From assembly GCA_020809705.1 (NCBI GenBank), contig CP085832.1:2542001-2606000 (forward strand): DNA of 64,000 nucleotides, written 5' to 3'. Shown here one piece after another: positions 1 to 10,769 of the stretch. Positions within the stretch are counted from its first letter, which is position 1. Each line of letters starts with the position of its first letter. Origin of the DNA: Calonectria ilicicola (taxonomy: Eukaryota; Ascomycota; Sordariomycetes; Hypocreales; Nectriaceae). The notes under the pieces were generated by a model, which saw only the letters and a list, made by a program, of their open reading frames with translations, was not told the DNA's origin and did not search any database. Position numbers and translations under genes: made by a program.

Positions 1-1295
1 TTGCAAATGAATTTAGGTTCTAGACATACATAGAGCATTGTATTAGATACCCATAGACAAATTCTAGTTCCTACATGACTGATCCTATTGTTACTGCTGC
101 TGTCCTGCTCGCCCAACTTTTTTCCTCATTCTGCACACATGTATCGAGTTCAGCCGGTCACCGCCTTCATCAAGGTAGATTGAAGAAAATCACAGAGATT
201 GGCTACTAAGGCAAACAAGGAGGTTAAATTCGAAAAAGCAAATTTCGCAAAGTTGAGGATTATAAATCGGAGATGGTTGTGCATCTCTCTGGCTCCAGAG
301 GAGATTAAAGACTTGAAAGATGGCGAAGATGGAAATTCCTCCATCCTCCGACCTTTATTCTCATGCGTCGCCGTACAAAAAGCTCATCAAATACCTCTAG
401 CCGCTGACTATAGGACTTTCGAAAAATTTTATTTGACCTATTTATTGCGAACAGAACAGTAAAACCACCCATCGCTACTAAAAAAAAAATCGTCAGCTCA
501 CCATTGCAAATTGGAGAAACTACTGCTCTCATTAAGCCGAATACATACAACACGCATGCACAACCGCCATCTTTGAATAGAACGTAAAAATTTCGAGCGA
601 AAAAGGACACGAAAATGGTACAGGAAACCACAGTGTGTGCTAGTCTAAACGAGTATGGCAATTTGTCCTGTGCCGGAAATAATAACCGTGTCAATAAGAA
701 TAGAACTAGCCTTTTTTACCCTACCAAGCCCTTCAGAGCCATCAAGGAAAGGTGGATCGATGATAATACTAAGCGCATGTTGCGCAGGTTCTTGAGGCGA
801 GGAATGGCGATGCAGAATGACTCGATCTGGTCAGAGGGCACATGTTCGTCAAACGCGCGTGAAGGATGGCGGGCCCAGGGCAGAGGACACCCTTGGCGTA
901 TAAAAAGGCCCATCCAAGGAGACACCACATGGCGAAGAATCTGGATTCTAGAAGTCAAAGGCTTGTTCGATGTCATCTAGGAGCGCTGCCGGATCTAGGA
1001 TGAGAAGAAGTGGAACTGGAAAAGTATTCCACAGGGACACTGACCGTTCTCCTCCGAGAGCCGGATGCGAAAAGGGTCGAAAGTTTGAGCAGAGGAAGAT
1101 GGCAGTTATTGACCCGGTGAAGGGGATACAGCTATAAATCTGAAAGTATTGCATCTTTTTAATCTTCAACTCGAACACCTGAATTCCATTATAGGCTACG
1201 CATATGACACGATCCACCCCCCTTTTTTTTTATTAAAAAAAAAAAAAAAAAAAAAGAAAAAAAGGAAAAGAATTATGAAAGCTGCACTGTAACTT
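1..1295. other. Left-edge region without a confident gene
   Basis: No reading frame here looks like a known protein. The best ATG-initiated frame (615-980, +) encodes 121 residues with no recognisable domain and mixed composition. Much of the stretch is AT-rich. A T-tract followed by a long A-tract lies around 1223-1260, just downstream of the F-box-like gene's stop. It is probably 3' flanking and intergenic DNA. Confidence 0.5.
1223..1263. repeat. Poly(T)/poly(A) tract
   Basis: A run of T is followed after a short break by about 21 A and then an A-rich purine tail. It lies about 35 bp beyond the stop codon of the minus-strand F-box-like gene, so it may sit in that gene's 3' region. It is a low-complexity tract whose length is prone to sequencing and replication slippage. 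Confidence 0.8.
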
Positions 1296-2784
1296 TTATT
1301 TGATATATTTTCTTATCATTTCGTCATCTAGACATCCCTCCAGGCTCATCCAAAAATTCATGTGATGGCTGTCGGTAACCTCGCGCCAAATTTTAATCGT
1401 CTCCTCACTTGGCTCTGATAGAGGATTGGCAATTAACTCCAGAGGAGGAATGTCTTTATCAGCGGTTGTCCGATATGTAATTCCCGGATAGGCGAGACTA
1501 CGAAACCAGATTTCAAAATCCTTGATTCGCGGCATTTGCGCAGCGCATTTTCCAGCGGCAAGAGATATGTCGTCGAAAAGCTGAGAATCAGTGTGAGACC
1601 TAACTCTGTGCAACCGTTGCTCGCCCGGGACGCCATCCCTCAAAGGACCAATCGATGATTGTTCCACTCGAATGAAGTGGTCTTCAGGATCTGGCACGCA
1701 AATCCATTGGCCAGATGGAAATACCGGATCCAAAGTCAAGTAAAATCCCTCCATGATCGGCCAGTGAGGCTTTTCTTCAATTAAGGGTGACCACATAGCT
1801 GTAGCATCCAGCGTGCCCCCAAATCCAAAATAAACAAGATTGCTTCTTTGGCTAAAGCAGAAAACCGCTTTGCTCAAAGGATCAATTTCATTTTCAGGGA
1901 CAATGCTCGCAGGCTGGAAAGATTCATCGCGGGGTCGTGTCCGGAAGTGCGAAAGCGCAAATCGCTTGACTGACGTCGGAATATTGGCTAGTCCATCTGC
2001 AAGTCCTTTCCAAGTAGTATCAGTATTAGGGATCACTGATTAAAGGGTAAAACAAACCTGTTCGTTGGCGAATCCTGAGACCTGGATCCAATTTCTCAGC
2101 ATCCGTTAATTCCCAGGACACTGTCTCCAACCGGGGCATCTTGCTTGCAAGCAAGCACATCATGCGAGGCTCAAAGGCGATGCTGTGTGCAGCGAGGGTT
2201 GCTACAAATGATTCTACCATGGGAAGTTCCGGAAGTTCTTGGAGAATGCTCTCGCCAAGCTTCAGATACAAAATAGACGCATTTCCAGTACAGATCCTGT
2301 CTTTGTCCCGCTGACGCGGATGGTCATAAGGGGCCCAAGGATTTTGGTGGAACATATGTACGGGAATTTCCAGTTTCAAGGTAAGCTCAGGCCGCTCTGT
2401 AAAGGGGGTCGCCTCAAGTAGGGCAAATAAAGACTGAATAGCGCGTGAGGCAGTCTCACGGGAAGCTTCCATGTTCATTGATCCTGGAGTAAACTTGAAG
2501 GCCACCTCCATGTACCGAATGTGTGATAGACGACGAGGCGTTAGGATATGATATCTAAGCGCATCTTGAATTCTCTTGGGCGTCAGAACAAGATGTCGAA
2601 AAGTGATTTCCTCAATGACAAACTGCCACGGACGAGATATAGTCGCATACTGCGCCGATGCGCTTTGCGGGACGTTTTGGAGTAGGGTAAAATTCTGAAC
2701 CTCTTGGATTATTACATCCTCTTCTTTTAATCGCACAAAATAGGATGCAATCTTGGTGATTATTTCTAGTGGAAGAGTATTCAT
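1296..2784 (-). CDS. F-box-like fungal protein (two exons)
   Basis: Two exons, 2784..2058 and 2005..1296, give 478 residues. The 52-nt intron has a GTTTGT donor, a CTAATACTGAT-like branch region and an AAAG acceptor, and it restores frame (Arg-Thr-Gly to Leu-Ala-Asp). The protein opens with Met-Asn-Thr-Leu-Pro-Leu-Glu-Ile-Ile, the usual start of a fungal F-box helix (L-P-x-E-I/L). It continues as a long Leu/Trp-containing body of the kind seen in expanded fungal F-box families, so a role as a SKP1-CUL1 ubiquitin-ligase adaptor is inferred from the family. The frame stays open 86 codons upstream of this Met, but that stretch looks non-coding and I start at the F-box. The substrate is unknown. 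Confidence 0.7.
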
Positions 2785-4410
2785 TTCTGTACTAGAACGC
2801 TGAAAGCTCAAAGACAGGAGCAATACGTGATAACAGCTGTGGCACCTCTCGATGGCACAATTCAAAGACAAGCATGTATGCGCCAAGCGCGCCGCATCAC
2901 GTGTGTGATTAACTAAGCTAGGGGCCTGGCTGATGGATGAGTGGCTTGAAACCGTTTTCGTCCAAGGGAGTTGGAAGTGATTAATTGCGACCAAGGCAGA
3001 AGAAGCAGATATCTGAGCGCCGGGAGGGGCCGTGCCTGGCACGTCTAATTGTGCAAGACGGGATCAATTAACTAGCAAACAAAAATGATCGTTGCGCTTC
3101 TTAGTCTAGATCACAAGTTAGGGTCGTGAGATGACACAGCCCCGTCTAAGAGGATCCGTCGCCGGCGTCACATCCCTCGATCACGCTGCACCCTTGGCAG
3201 TGTGGGAATGCTCAAACATTCCTTTTCCTAGGATAGGACCAATGGAATACGAGCTGCCGACGCAAATGACGACCTTTTCCCCCTCCGCACCCACGCGATG
3301 CAACAACGAATGTCTTAGACGGATGAGGAGCGTGGTCACAGGGGTGCTGGTCAAGGGCAGTGGGGAGAGACGAAACTCAATAATTCTATAGTTAGTCCTT
3401 GGTTGCCCTGAAGAAGGGTCCTCCGTTCTCCCTGATTGTGTCGAGTCCTTGTTTCTTTTTGTTTTCCTTTTTCTATCCCCTTCTCTTTTCTTTTGGTAGA
3501 GGTACTTTTTGCTCTCGTCCTTGACTATGGTTTACAGCAGTCCTAGCTGAGGCGGCTTCAGCCTTCAGGGCTGTAGCTCTAATTATGGAGAGGGCGTCAG
3601 CGCTGTCGGCGCGTGAGCCGTTAGGCAGCTGGGCTGCAGAGGTACCCTGGAAAGTTTGAGACCAAGCACCATCATGACCCACAGTCACCCGCGAGCTTGG
3701 TAACTTCACGTAGGACCACTCAAGGGCCGCTGAGACTGGCTCATGGTCGATCGTAGGTCGAGGCGGGGGATCCTTTAATCTTAGATTGCCGCAAACAAAT
3801 ATATGGATGTGCAATGCTCTAAGTCGCCAAAAAGGAAATAAATTAACTTAGAGAGAAGAGAGGAAGTCTGGCAGGAAGAAGACATATATGGTTGTCTTCA
3901 TACTCGCCCTCTCTCCCTCCTCGCAATCGCTTTCTCATCGCCATCGGCTGAGTGGCTCGCGCGCACGTGCATCACCCCAGCATTTCTGGCGGCGGCTTGA
4001 AACCACCAGTCGTAATCCTTCTCCCTAACCATCATCCAACATCAATCGCATGCTCGCTGGTCCCAATCCCCCAATTCGCAAGTTCCCCTCCGTTACACTA
4101 CATCTTCAGCGTCAGCAACTCTCGCGCTCGGCCGTCCTCTAGGCTCCGACGCCGCCTTAGCCTGCAAGCACTGCCTCCCGACCCCATCCATCCCCCATCC
4201 CTGTCGCCCACAAGAGCCGCCAGCAATGTTGCGCTTCGCCCTCCACGTCGAGTCATGATTGCGCCTGGATCGCTTCGCCTTCCTCACCATCGTCCGCTAC
4301 AGGGTCCGCCCCACGTTGCGCATCCGCGACCGTCCCGTTTCGTCTCTATCCCCCACCCAGTCGCCGTGAGCTTCGAGCCGTAGGCCCTTCCTGGGCCGAC
4401 TTAGCCCGGT
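2785..4410. other. Intergenic region between the F-box-like gene and the large disordered-protein gene
   Basis: This is a divergent promoter interval. The part nearest 4410 (about 3890-4400) is C-rich and C+T-rich, typical of a fungal 5' leader. A minus-strand frame at 3473-3814 has mildly protein-like composition but no ATG start, no splice partner I could find and no known domain. It could be a decayed gene fragment. Confidence 0.45.
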
Positions 4411-7400
4411 ATGCTCTCTCATCTGCGGTTCCACCGTCGAGGGCCCTCGAACCCTGCCTCGCCATTGCCAGACCAGAATCCAGCCTCTCCTCACTCGTCT
4501 TCGCTCTCGCCATACCCTCCAGAAACCTTCTCTCCGGACCAGCCCACGCCCTCATCCGCTTCCCCCGCTCTACCGCCCACTCTACCACCGATAGCCAGAG
4601 TTACGTCAGCCGATGCCGTCCCGTCCCTAGAGCCTCGACGAGATGCCGAGATGGCCCCCGAATCAGATCCGAGGCTGCAGCAGCAGTCACGGTCACCATA
4701 TAACGGAGGGTCCGGATTCATAGGCGGTGTTGCCCTTCAGAAGTACCAGCGCGATATGGAAACCCACAATGTCGACCCAGTGGACAACACCAGAAGCCCC
4801 GTCCTACAGTCTGGGCCCTCACGGCCTGTGTCTCAGATGCCGAGGAATTCCATGTTGCCTGCTGCTTCGTTCAGCACGCCAACCGATCTCCAGAATTCAG
4901 CGAATGCCCCAACCGGCCGTCGCCTGGCCGGTGCCCGGGTCCAAACCGATTTACCAATGCTGTCTCAGACGCCCAGCAACGCGGAGAACCCAAAGCCTAA
5001 AAAGGGCCTCCCGTTCCTAAAAAATCCAATGTCAACACTGTTAATGAGGCGGAAGAATACTCAACAGATGGCGAGTCTAACATCTCTTCCTTTGAGGGGT
5101 GGCCCAGAAGAGCCTATGTATGATCCTCGAATCAAGGGAACGCGCGTTCACGACTTCAGCGCCCCGCGGCCTCGAAAAGTTGCCCCAGTTAAAGACCCAA
5201 ATCATGCGCAATCCCCCTCCAACTCAGCTATCCTACCTGATAAAGCAGCAATATCAAGCCCTCCACTTCTCTCGCCAGAGAGTGCCCAAGTTTCTACCGC
5301 AAACCACCGCGCTCCAAGTAACGCTTCGGTATCTGTATATTCTCAAGATTCCAGCGGTCTTAAAAATACGCCAAGTACTACATCCGCTATATCAGACCCG
5401 ACAACCGGAACCTCTGACGCAGCTGTACTTCCCCCTCCGCTGCATTCTCCTCCACCACCACCGCCTCCTGCTGCTCCGCTACACTCTCCTCCGCCGCCTC
5501 CCCCGGCTGCAAACAATCAACCGATATCAGTACAACCTAGATCATCTCAAGCATCACGTCTCATAGACGAAACCAGCTCAATGTACTCAAGGACATCCAC
5601 ACGGCTCGCTCCTTCGAGGGGACCTTCCGTGTCTGGATTTTCGGTTAAGGATCTTTCTGCTTTGCCTCGACACATGAAGAGCACATCTTCAAGGTTCAGT
5701 TTTGACATGACTGGAGCCGGGCAACAAGAAAAACTTCTTGAAGAGCGACATCGTCAAAGGGAGGCAGAGAAGCGAACAAGTGAACCTCCCTCGGCCAGTC
5801 GAGACTCGCGATATGATGATTTCGACGAGGATGCCTTTGACTATGATGCCATGATGGACGATGACGGCTTGGAAGAAAGAATACCAGGAGTTAACGCAGA
5901 TTATGAAGATGACTACTATGAGGAGGAAATAAACATGGTTGGGGATGATGACATTGGTGACGACTTGGATCCTGACAATGACCAAGAAAACTTTGCCGGC
6001 TTTGTCTTTCAACGATCGAACGGAAACTCATCGCTGGCTAGCCCTCAAAGCGCTGGATTCCTGATGACACCGCGAGACACAGATGGAAATCCCATTGGTT
6101 ATGCTATGAGCAGGTATAGCCCCGGACTTCCTGATTCTGTGTCACCGGGCCTCCTCTCGCCCCAAATGCCACCCGCCATTGATCAACCAGCAGGCCTGGG
6201 TATCCAGGGGCTTGACGTTCCTGGGCCCACCCAGCTCCAGAACGAAGTTGCATTCCAACAAAATCAACAATTGAACCCCGCCAACCCACCCAGACCCAAC
6301 AGGCAGGATGACCTCTACTTTGACGGTGGAATGGTTGGTTTTGAAAACGAGTTTGCCGAGGACCTTGCCGCGCCTCCGGAATGGGATGACACCCCTTTCG
6401 ACGAGTCCATCTTCGACAATAATGACACTGACCAATTTGGTCGGCCAATTGCTGGGGCTTTTGCTCAAGCCCAGGCTGACCGACGCGCAGCCCTGCAAGA
6501 AACGACTAAGCGAGAGTCCGACACAACATGTCGACTCTCTGCCCAGTCTGGTGTTTCTCAGTCAACTGCCCATACCTCCCTCAGTGCCAGTGGTGCTAAG
6601 GAGGTTCCAGAGGAGCCTAGCAATGACTCACCTGCCCGTTCGCCGCCAGAGGAGAGTTCCGCCGAAGCCAAGGGGACGAGTCCTAGCGACGATTCAGTTG
6701 CTGCCTATCAAGCTGCACTCGCTGCGGCTGCCCACAAAGCCGTCCTCTCGGGCAAATTGAACCGTGACGCATCGCCCACGCCAGACGAAACCCCCATATC
6801 GGATGTGGGCTATTCTCCGGGCACCCCTGATCACGGGGCTTCCTTTGACGATGATTATAGCTATTCATATGAGGATATGGCCGACTTTGAGCTTGATGAC
6901 GATGCTATTATTGCAGAAGCAAATGCTAGCGCCTTGGCCAATGATTCGGATGGGTGGTATGGCCAGGAATTCGGTTTTTATTCCGCTCCCGGTAGCTCGA
7001 CGCATGGGTCTCAAAGCGCTGCGGAATTGGAGTATGCCAACGGCGGAGTTTTTGCACCAAGAGGAGGGCTAGATCGCTCGGTGAGTGGTCGCATGGTGTC
7101 CCGAGAACCAAATCTGACTCCTATCACGGAGCGATCCGAGTACTCGAACCGTAACTCAATCATGAGCCTAAATATCCCCGGTTTTAGCTCAGGAACTCCT
7201 ATTCAAAGCCCTGGTCTTGCCCAGCTCGCTCTCATGGGTGACCGCGGAGACGAAATGAGCTTATCTGCCTTGCTTCGACTTAGATCTAAAGCCTGGGGCG
7301 GCTCTCAAGCCAGTCTTGCCTCCAGCCAGGGATCTCCTCGGTCAGAAAGAGGCGATGTTCCAGGTTCGCCTTGGGCACCGACATTTTCCAGCCCTACTAC

Positions 7401-7887
7401 CTTCCAGGCTCGTAAGAACTCCGTCTTGTCTACAGTTAGCCAGGACTCCGAAGACAACTACAGCGTATCGGGAAGCCCAACTTTGACAGGGGGTATTCCT
7501 GGTCTCACATGCTCTCCGCCACCTATTCCCCCATTTGCAGAAAACGGATATGAGTCAAGTGAGGGCACAGGATTGTTATCGTCGCCAATGACACAGCAAG
7601 CACCGCATTGGGATGCGATGTATTCTCCCGTTACCAGTATACCTGATACTCCTCTATCGCCCTCGGGTACGAATGCACTGGAACGTCACAGAAGCTCTGG
7701 CAGCTCGGAATCCAGCAGTGCTCGACGTACTGGATTAGGCCACCGACACAAAGGTTCAGCTGAGAGTATCTCATATAAGAAAGAGGATGACGGTGGTGCC
7801 AGCCGCTGGGTCTTGGAACGACGACGGACAGGCGAGTCAGGACAGGAGATTCTAGAGCGAGAGGTTGTCAAAAACGGGCATATTTAG
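4411..7887 (+). CDS. Large intrinsically disordered protein of unknown function
   Basis: One uninterrupted frame of 1158 residues. It is Ser/Pro-rich and largely low complexity. Landmarks are a basic patch near residues 195-216, a compact conserved-looking segment with Tyr-Asp-Pro-Arg-Ile-Lys-Gly-Thr-Arg-Val-His-Asp near 236-260, two His-Ser-Pro plus polyproline runs near 340-367, an Asp/Glu/Tyr-rich acidic stretch near 468-520, a second acidic patch near 815-835, and a basic C-terminus with Arg-Trp-Val-Leu-Glu-Arg-Arg-Arg-Thr. No enzymatic domain is visible. The short ordered islands within disorder, plus many Ser-Pro sites, suggest a regulated scaffold or a cortical or cytoskeletal adaptor, but this is inference. 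The start could instead be the Met at 4651. I recognise the architecture as conserved in filamentous ascomycetes but know no reliable name. Confidence 0.85.
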   Translation: MLSHLRFHRRGPSNPASPLPDQNPASPHSSSLSPYPPETFSPDQPTPSSASPALPPTLPPIARVTSADAVPSLEPRRDAEMAPESDPRLQQQSRSPYNGGSGFIGGVALQKYQRDMETHNVDPVDNTRSPVLQSGPSRPVSQMPRNSMLPAASFSTPTDLQNSANAPTGRRLAGARVQTDLPMLSQTPSNAENPKPKKGLPFLKNPMSTLLMRRKNTQQMASLTSLPLRGGPEEPMYDPRIKGTRVHDFSAPRPRKVAPVKDPNHAQSPSNSAILPDKAAISSPPLLSPESAQVSTANHRAPSNASVSVYSQDSSGLKNTPSTTSAISDPTTGTSDAAVLPPPLHSPPPPPPPAAPLHSPPPPPPAANNQPISVQPRSSQASRLIDETSSMYSRTSTRLAPSRGPSVSGFSVKDLSALPRHMKSTSSRFSFDMTGAGQQEKLLEERHRQREAEKRTSEPPSASRDSRYDDFDEDAFDYDAMMDDDGLEERIPGVNADYEDDYYEEEINMVGDDDIGDDLDPDNDQENFAGFVFQRSNGNSSLASPQSAGFLMTPRDTDGNPIGYAMSRYSPGLPDSVSPGLLSPQMPPAIDQPAGLGIQGLDVPGPTQLQNEVAFQQNQQLNPANPPRPNRQDDLYFDGGMVGFENEFAEDLAAPPEWDDTPFDESIFDNNDTDQFGRPIAGAFAQAQADRRAALQETTKRESDTTCRLSAQSGVSQSTAHTSLSASGAKEVPEEPSNDSPARSPPEESSAEAKGTSPSDDSVAAYQAALAAAAHKAVLSGKLNRDASPTPDETPISDVGYSPGTPDHGASFDDDYSYSYEDMADFELDDDAIIAEANASALANDSDGWYGQEFGFYSAPGSSTHGSQSAAELEYANGGVFAPRGGLDRSVSGRMVSREPNLTPITERSEYSNRNSIMSLNIPGFSSGTPIQSPGLAQLALMGDRGDEMSLSALLRLRSKAWGGSQASLASSQGSPRSERGDVPGSPWAPTFSSPTTFQARKNSVLSTVSQDSEDNYSVSGSPTLTGGIPGLTCSPPPIPPFAENGYESSEGTGLLSSPMTQQAPHWDAMYSPVTSIPDTPLSPSGTNALERHRSSGSSESSSARRTGLGHRHKGSAESISYKKEDDGGASRWVLERRRTGESGQEILEREVVKNGHI

Positions 7888-9218
7888 TCTTGTATCATCC
7901 TAGCGGACGAAAGATGGATGTATGAGACGGTGTTTCAAGGAGATATATTACATACATGGCGAGAGGAGTTGCATGGTGGGAAACTATTATATATTTGTAT
8001 CTTGCTATACGGGTTGGGTACTGATCGGTTGAAGCGCTTTATTGTGCGCATTTGTTTTTAGAGGAGCATGTCTTGCAAAGGATGTTGAAAAGCTCAATTT
8101 ATTATTAGGGCGACTATACCCGGAAACTATAGGATCCGTGGGTTAAACTAGTAAAAGTCTTTTAATTTGCAGGTGGAACTCAGGCTTTGACAGCGTAATG
8201 ATGAGAATGAAAAAAAAGCCTTCGATATCACCATAGGACCATTTATAATTCTGTTACCATTGAAAGACGAAGTTGTGAAGTAGATTCCTAGGAATAAATA
8301 GAGAGTGGCCATAAAAAGAATCTTTGTATTGATAGGAATGCTACTTATATTCCATAGAAATAGTTGTCATCCTATTTAGGGTAGGAAGCGGTAGGCGAAA
8401 CTGTAGCTGAGGAAGGGCATGGCAATCCCGAATAAGAAAACAATGGGGAGGTAGTAGATGTGGCATTTTTAGTCACGAGGTTACGCACATAGCTATAATG
8501 AATATCTGATATATACACATATAAAGAATACTAACCTAGTCGGAATAAGCGTCAAGATTATAAATTAAGACAATAGGCCGATGTGAGGTTGTCGCCCTAC
8601 ATCAGGGGAATCCCTCCTAATACCAAGCAGTGACAAAATTTTTCGTCTCTTACAATCAGTAAACATCAAGCCCGATGGCGAATAAACCTAACCAGCCTGC
8701 TTAGCTGTGATAAAATTCCAATTTTTACCTTACTCCACGCCATCCAGAGGTACTGACCAAGACCTATAAATACAGCGGATAATACTAAATCTATCGTAAT
8801 AGCAGGGGCATCGACAAGTGTAGAATTTATGCTGATCAATCCAACATTGTTACTGATAAAATTTGACTTTTGTTATCTGCCCAGTACCAAAATGTAATGT
8901 ACTCTTGATGTTGATCGGTTCAATTGGTTGGACCTCCCTCGGCTGATCACATTAGAGCTTTATGACTATCAAAGTAATATTTAATCTAATAGCTATTATA
9001 ATGCGTTCTTAGATCGGATCGGATTCTGTTGGGAATTATTTCTTGTCGTCGTGTCATAGAGGATGAAGCCGAAGTATCGATTACTAAGCAAACAAGCCCG
9101 GCTTCATTCGCCGATGAGGCGCCGCTTTATTTGCACCATCAGTTTTGCTCCTTTCAGTCTGAGGTGACCAACACGGCCTTTGTGCCATCCCCAATAAATC
9201 ACATTCAGAAATTGGAAC
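7888..9218. other. AT-rich intergenic region
   Basis: There is no coding frame of note. From roughly 8050 to 9020 the sequence is markedly more AT-rich than the flanking genes, with many TA and TAT steps, and it holds no long ORF on either strand. The proximal part is the 3' region of the 4411-7887 gene. The last 200 bp are the leader of the DUF1992 gene. Confidence 0.6.
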
Positions 9219-10769
9219 ATGGCGGCTTCTTTGGGGAGAACGTCGGTTTTGTGTCGACAATGTCTGCACGTCACTCGGCAAGCTAGGTTGGTGTCAGCCA
9301 ACCATTACTCAACACAACCTTCAGTTAAAGACAAGGCCGGGAATGAAGATGACAACCCGAAGGACTCGCAATCATCGAGAGAGCCTGAATCCCAGAAGAA
9401 AGAACCGGGACCACTGGCTCGACGGCTAGAGGAAGCGACGGAAGAGGCGCTATTCACGGGTGGAACAGCAGGGCGACGTGCCATTGAGGACGCGGGTTTT
9501 TCTGATGAGTTAAAGGAGAAGCTCCTGGACAAGATTGCAAACACAAAATTTCGGGACCAGTATGCTGGGGCATTTGCCCAAGCAGAAATGCCCGCATCTG
9601 CTGGAGAGGGCACGAAGCACATGGTAACAGCGCAGCCGTGGACCGGCGAGGAGCCGATGGCGGATGGTGTCCTACGAATGCTGGATGATGCAAAGAAGCC
9701 CCTGGCACCAGGTTTACGGGGTAAATTCGAGGCACCTCCAGTGGACATGAGATTGCAAAGATCATCATCAAGGTCTCCGGGGCAGAAGGTAGCCACGGCG
9801 AAGGAAAGGGCATCCATGTATGTGGGCATGGACTTGAAAAGCAAGAATGGCCTGACGGAGGAGGAACGGGAGGCGTACCGAAAAGAACTTCGGGAGAGGT
9901 TCGAGCCAGGGGCTAGGGCCATGCCCAACACGCTGAGCGGGCTCGCGGCTTTGGCCAACGAACGCATTGAGAACGCCATTGCCCGGGGTCAGTTCAGGAA
10001 TATCCCACGTGGTCCTGGAGTGAAGCGGGACACACGTGCGGATAACCCTTTTATTGACACGACGGAGTACATCATGAACAAGATGATCCAAAGACAAGAT
10101 CTGGTGCCACCTTGGATTGAGAAACAGCAGGAATTATCCAGATCTGTCAATGTGTTTCGAGCAAGACTACGCAACGACTGGAAACGGCATGTTGCAAGGA
10201 CCATTGCATCCAAGGGTGGCTCGTTGCAAGAGAAAATGCAGAAGGCTGAACAACACGCACAGGCGGAAAAGATACATAACCCGAGAGTGCGGAATGACGA
10301 CAAGACGAAGTCAGCGGCGAGTGAAGCCGAAAATGAATCCACCCCCACTCTTGAATCGAAACCAAGTGTCATCGAGTCGGGTCCTCTCCCACCGCCATTC
10401 CGGGATGCCTCGTGGGAGCAGGCACAGAAGAAATATCTGGAGCTTGCAGTCGAGGACCTTAACCGGTTGACGCGAAGCTACAACTTGATGGCTCCAGACC
10501 TGGCCAAGAAGGGATACTATTCGTTGGAGAGGGAGCTAAGGATGTGCTTCGCCGATGTGGCGCCCGAGATAGCTAGGGAAATTCAGGTGCGGGCGCTAAG
10601 GAGCGAGGGGCGGACCCGCGGGTTGCGGGGAGGTGGTGAGGGGACGCGAGGGGATACGGGAATCATGGACCGCCTGTCTGGGGGGACGAAGGTTCAGATT
10701 CATGTGGAGGCGGAAGAGAAGGCCTACGGGCTAAAGCAGTGGTGGAGAGACGTATGGAAGAAGGAATAG
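9219..10769 (+). CDS. Mitochondrial DUF1992 (DNAJC28-type conserved domain) protein
   Basis: A single exon of 516 residues. The N-terminus is Arg/Ser/Ala-rich with few acidic residues and reaches Tyr-Ser-Thr-Gln near residue 30, which reads as a mitochondrial presequence. The DUF1992 signature begins near residue 245 (Asn-Glu-Arg-Ile-Glu-Asn-Ala-Ile, Gly-Gln-Phe-Arg-Asn-Ile-Pro). It continues with Asn-Pro-Phe-Ile-Asp-Thr and Pro-Pro-Trp-Ile-Glu-Lys-Gln near 275-305, and a later helical block has Asn-Leu-Met-Ala-Pro. This domain is shared with DNAJC28, but no J domain or His-Pro-Asp motif is present, so it is not a canonical co-chaperone. A basic, charged, probably coiled helix links the parts. 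The molecular function of the family is unclear; a role in mitochondrial matrix proteostasis is a guess. The start is fixed by the presequence. Confidence 0.85.
   Translation: MAASLGRTSVLCRQCLHVTRQARLVSANHYSTQPSVKDKAGNEDDNPKDSQSSREPESQKKEPGPLARRLEEATEEALFTGGTAGRRAIEDAGFSDELKEKLLDKIANTKFRDQYAGAFAQAEMPASAGEGTKHMVTAQPWTGEEPMADGVLRMLDDAKKPLAPGLRGKFEAPPVDMRLQRSSSRSPGQKVATAKERASMYVGMDLKSKNGLTEEEREAYRKELRERFEPGARAMPNTLSGLAALANERIENAIARGQFRNIPRGPGVKRDTRADNPFIDTTEYIMNKMIQRQDLVPPWIEKQQELSRSVNVFRARLRNDWKRHVARTIASKGGSLQEKMQKAEQHAQAEKIHNPRVRNDDKTKSAASEAENESTPTLESKPSVIESGPLPPPFRDASWEQAQKKYLELAVEDLNRLTRSYNLMAPDLAKKGYYSLERELRMCFADVAPEIAREIQVRALRSEGRTRGLRGGGEGTRGDTGIMDRLSGGTKVQIHVEAEEKAYGLKQWWRDVWKKE

Noticed and set aside
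615..980. 121-codon ATG frame near the left edge
   Set aside because: No domain, no homolog I recognise, no splice partner; chance frame is the simplest explanation.
9305..9979. 224-codon minus-strand ORF opposite the DUF1992 gene
   Set aside because: Ser-rich antisense frame entirely inside a recognisable coding region.
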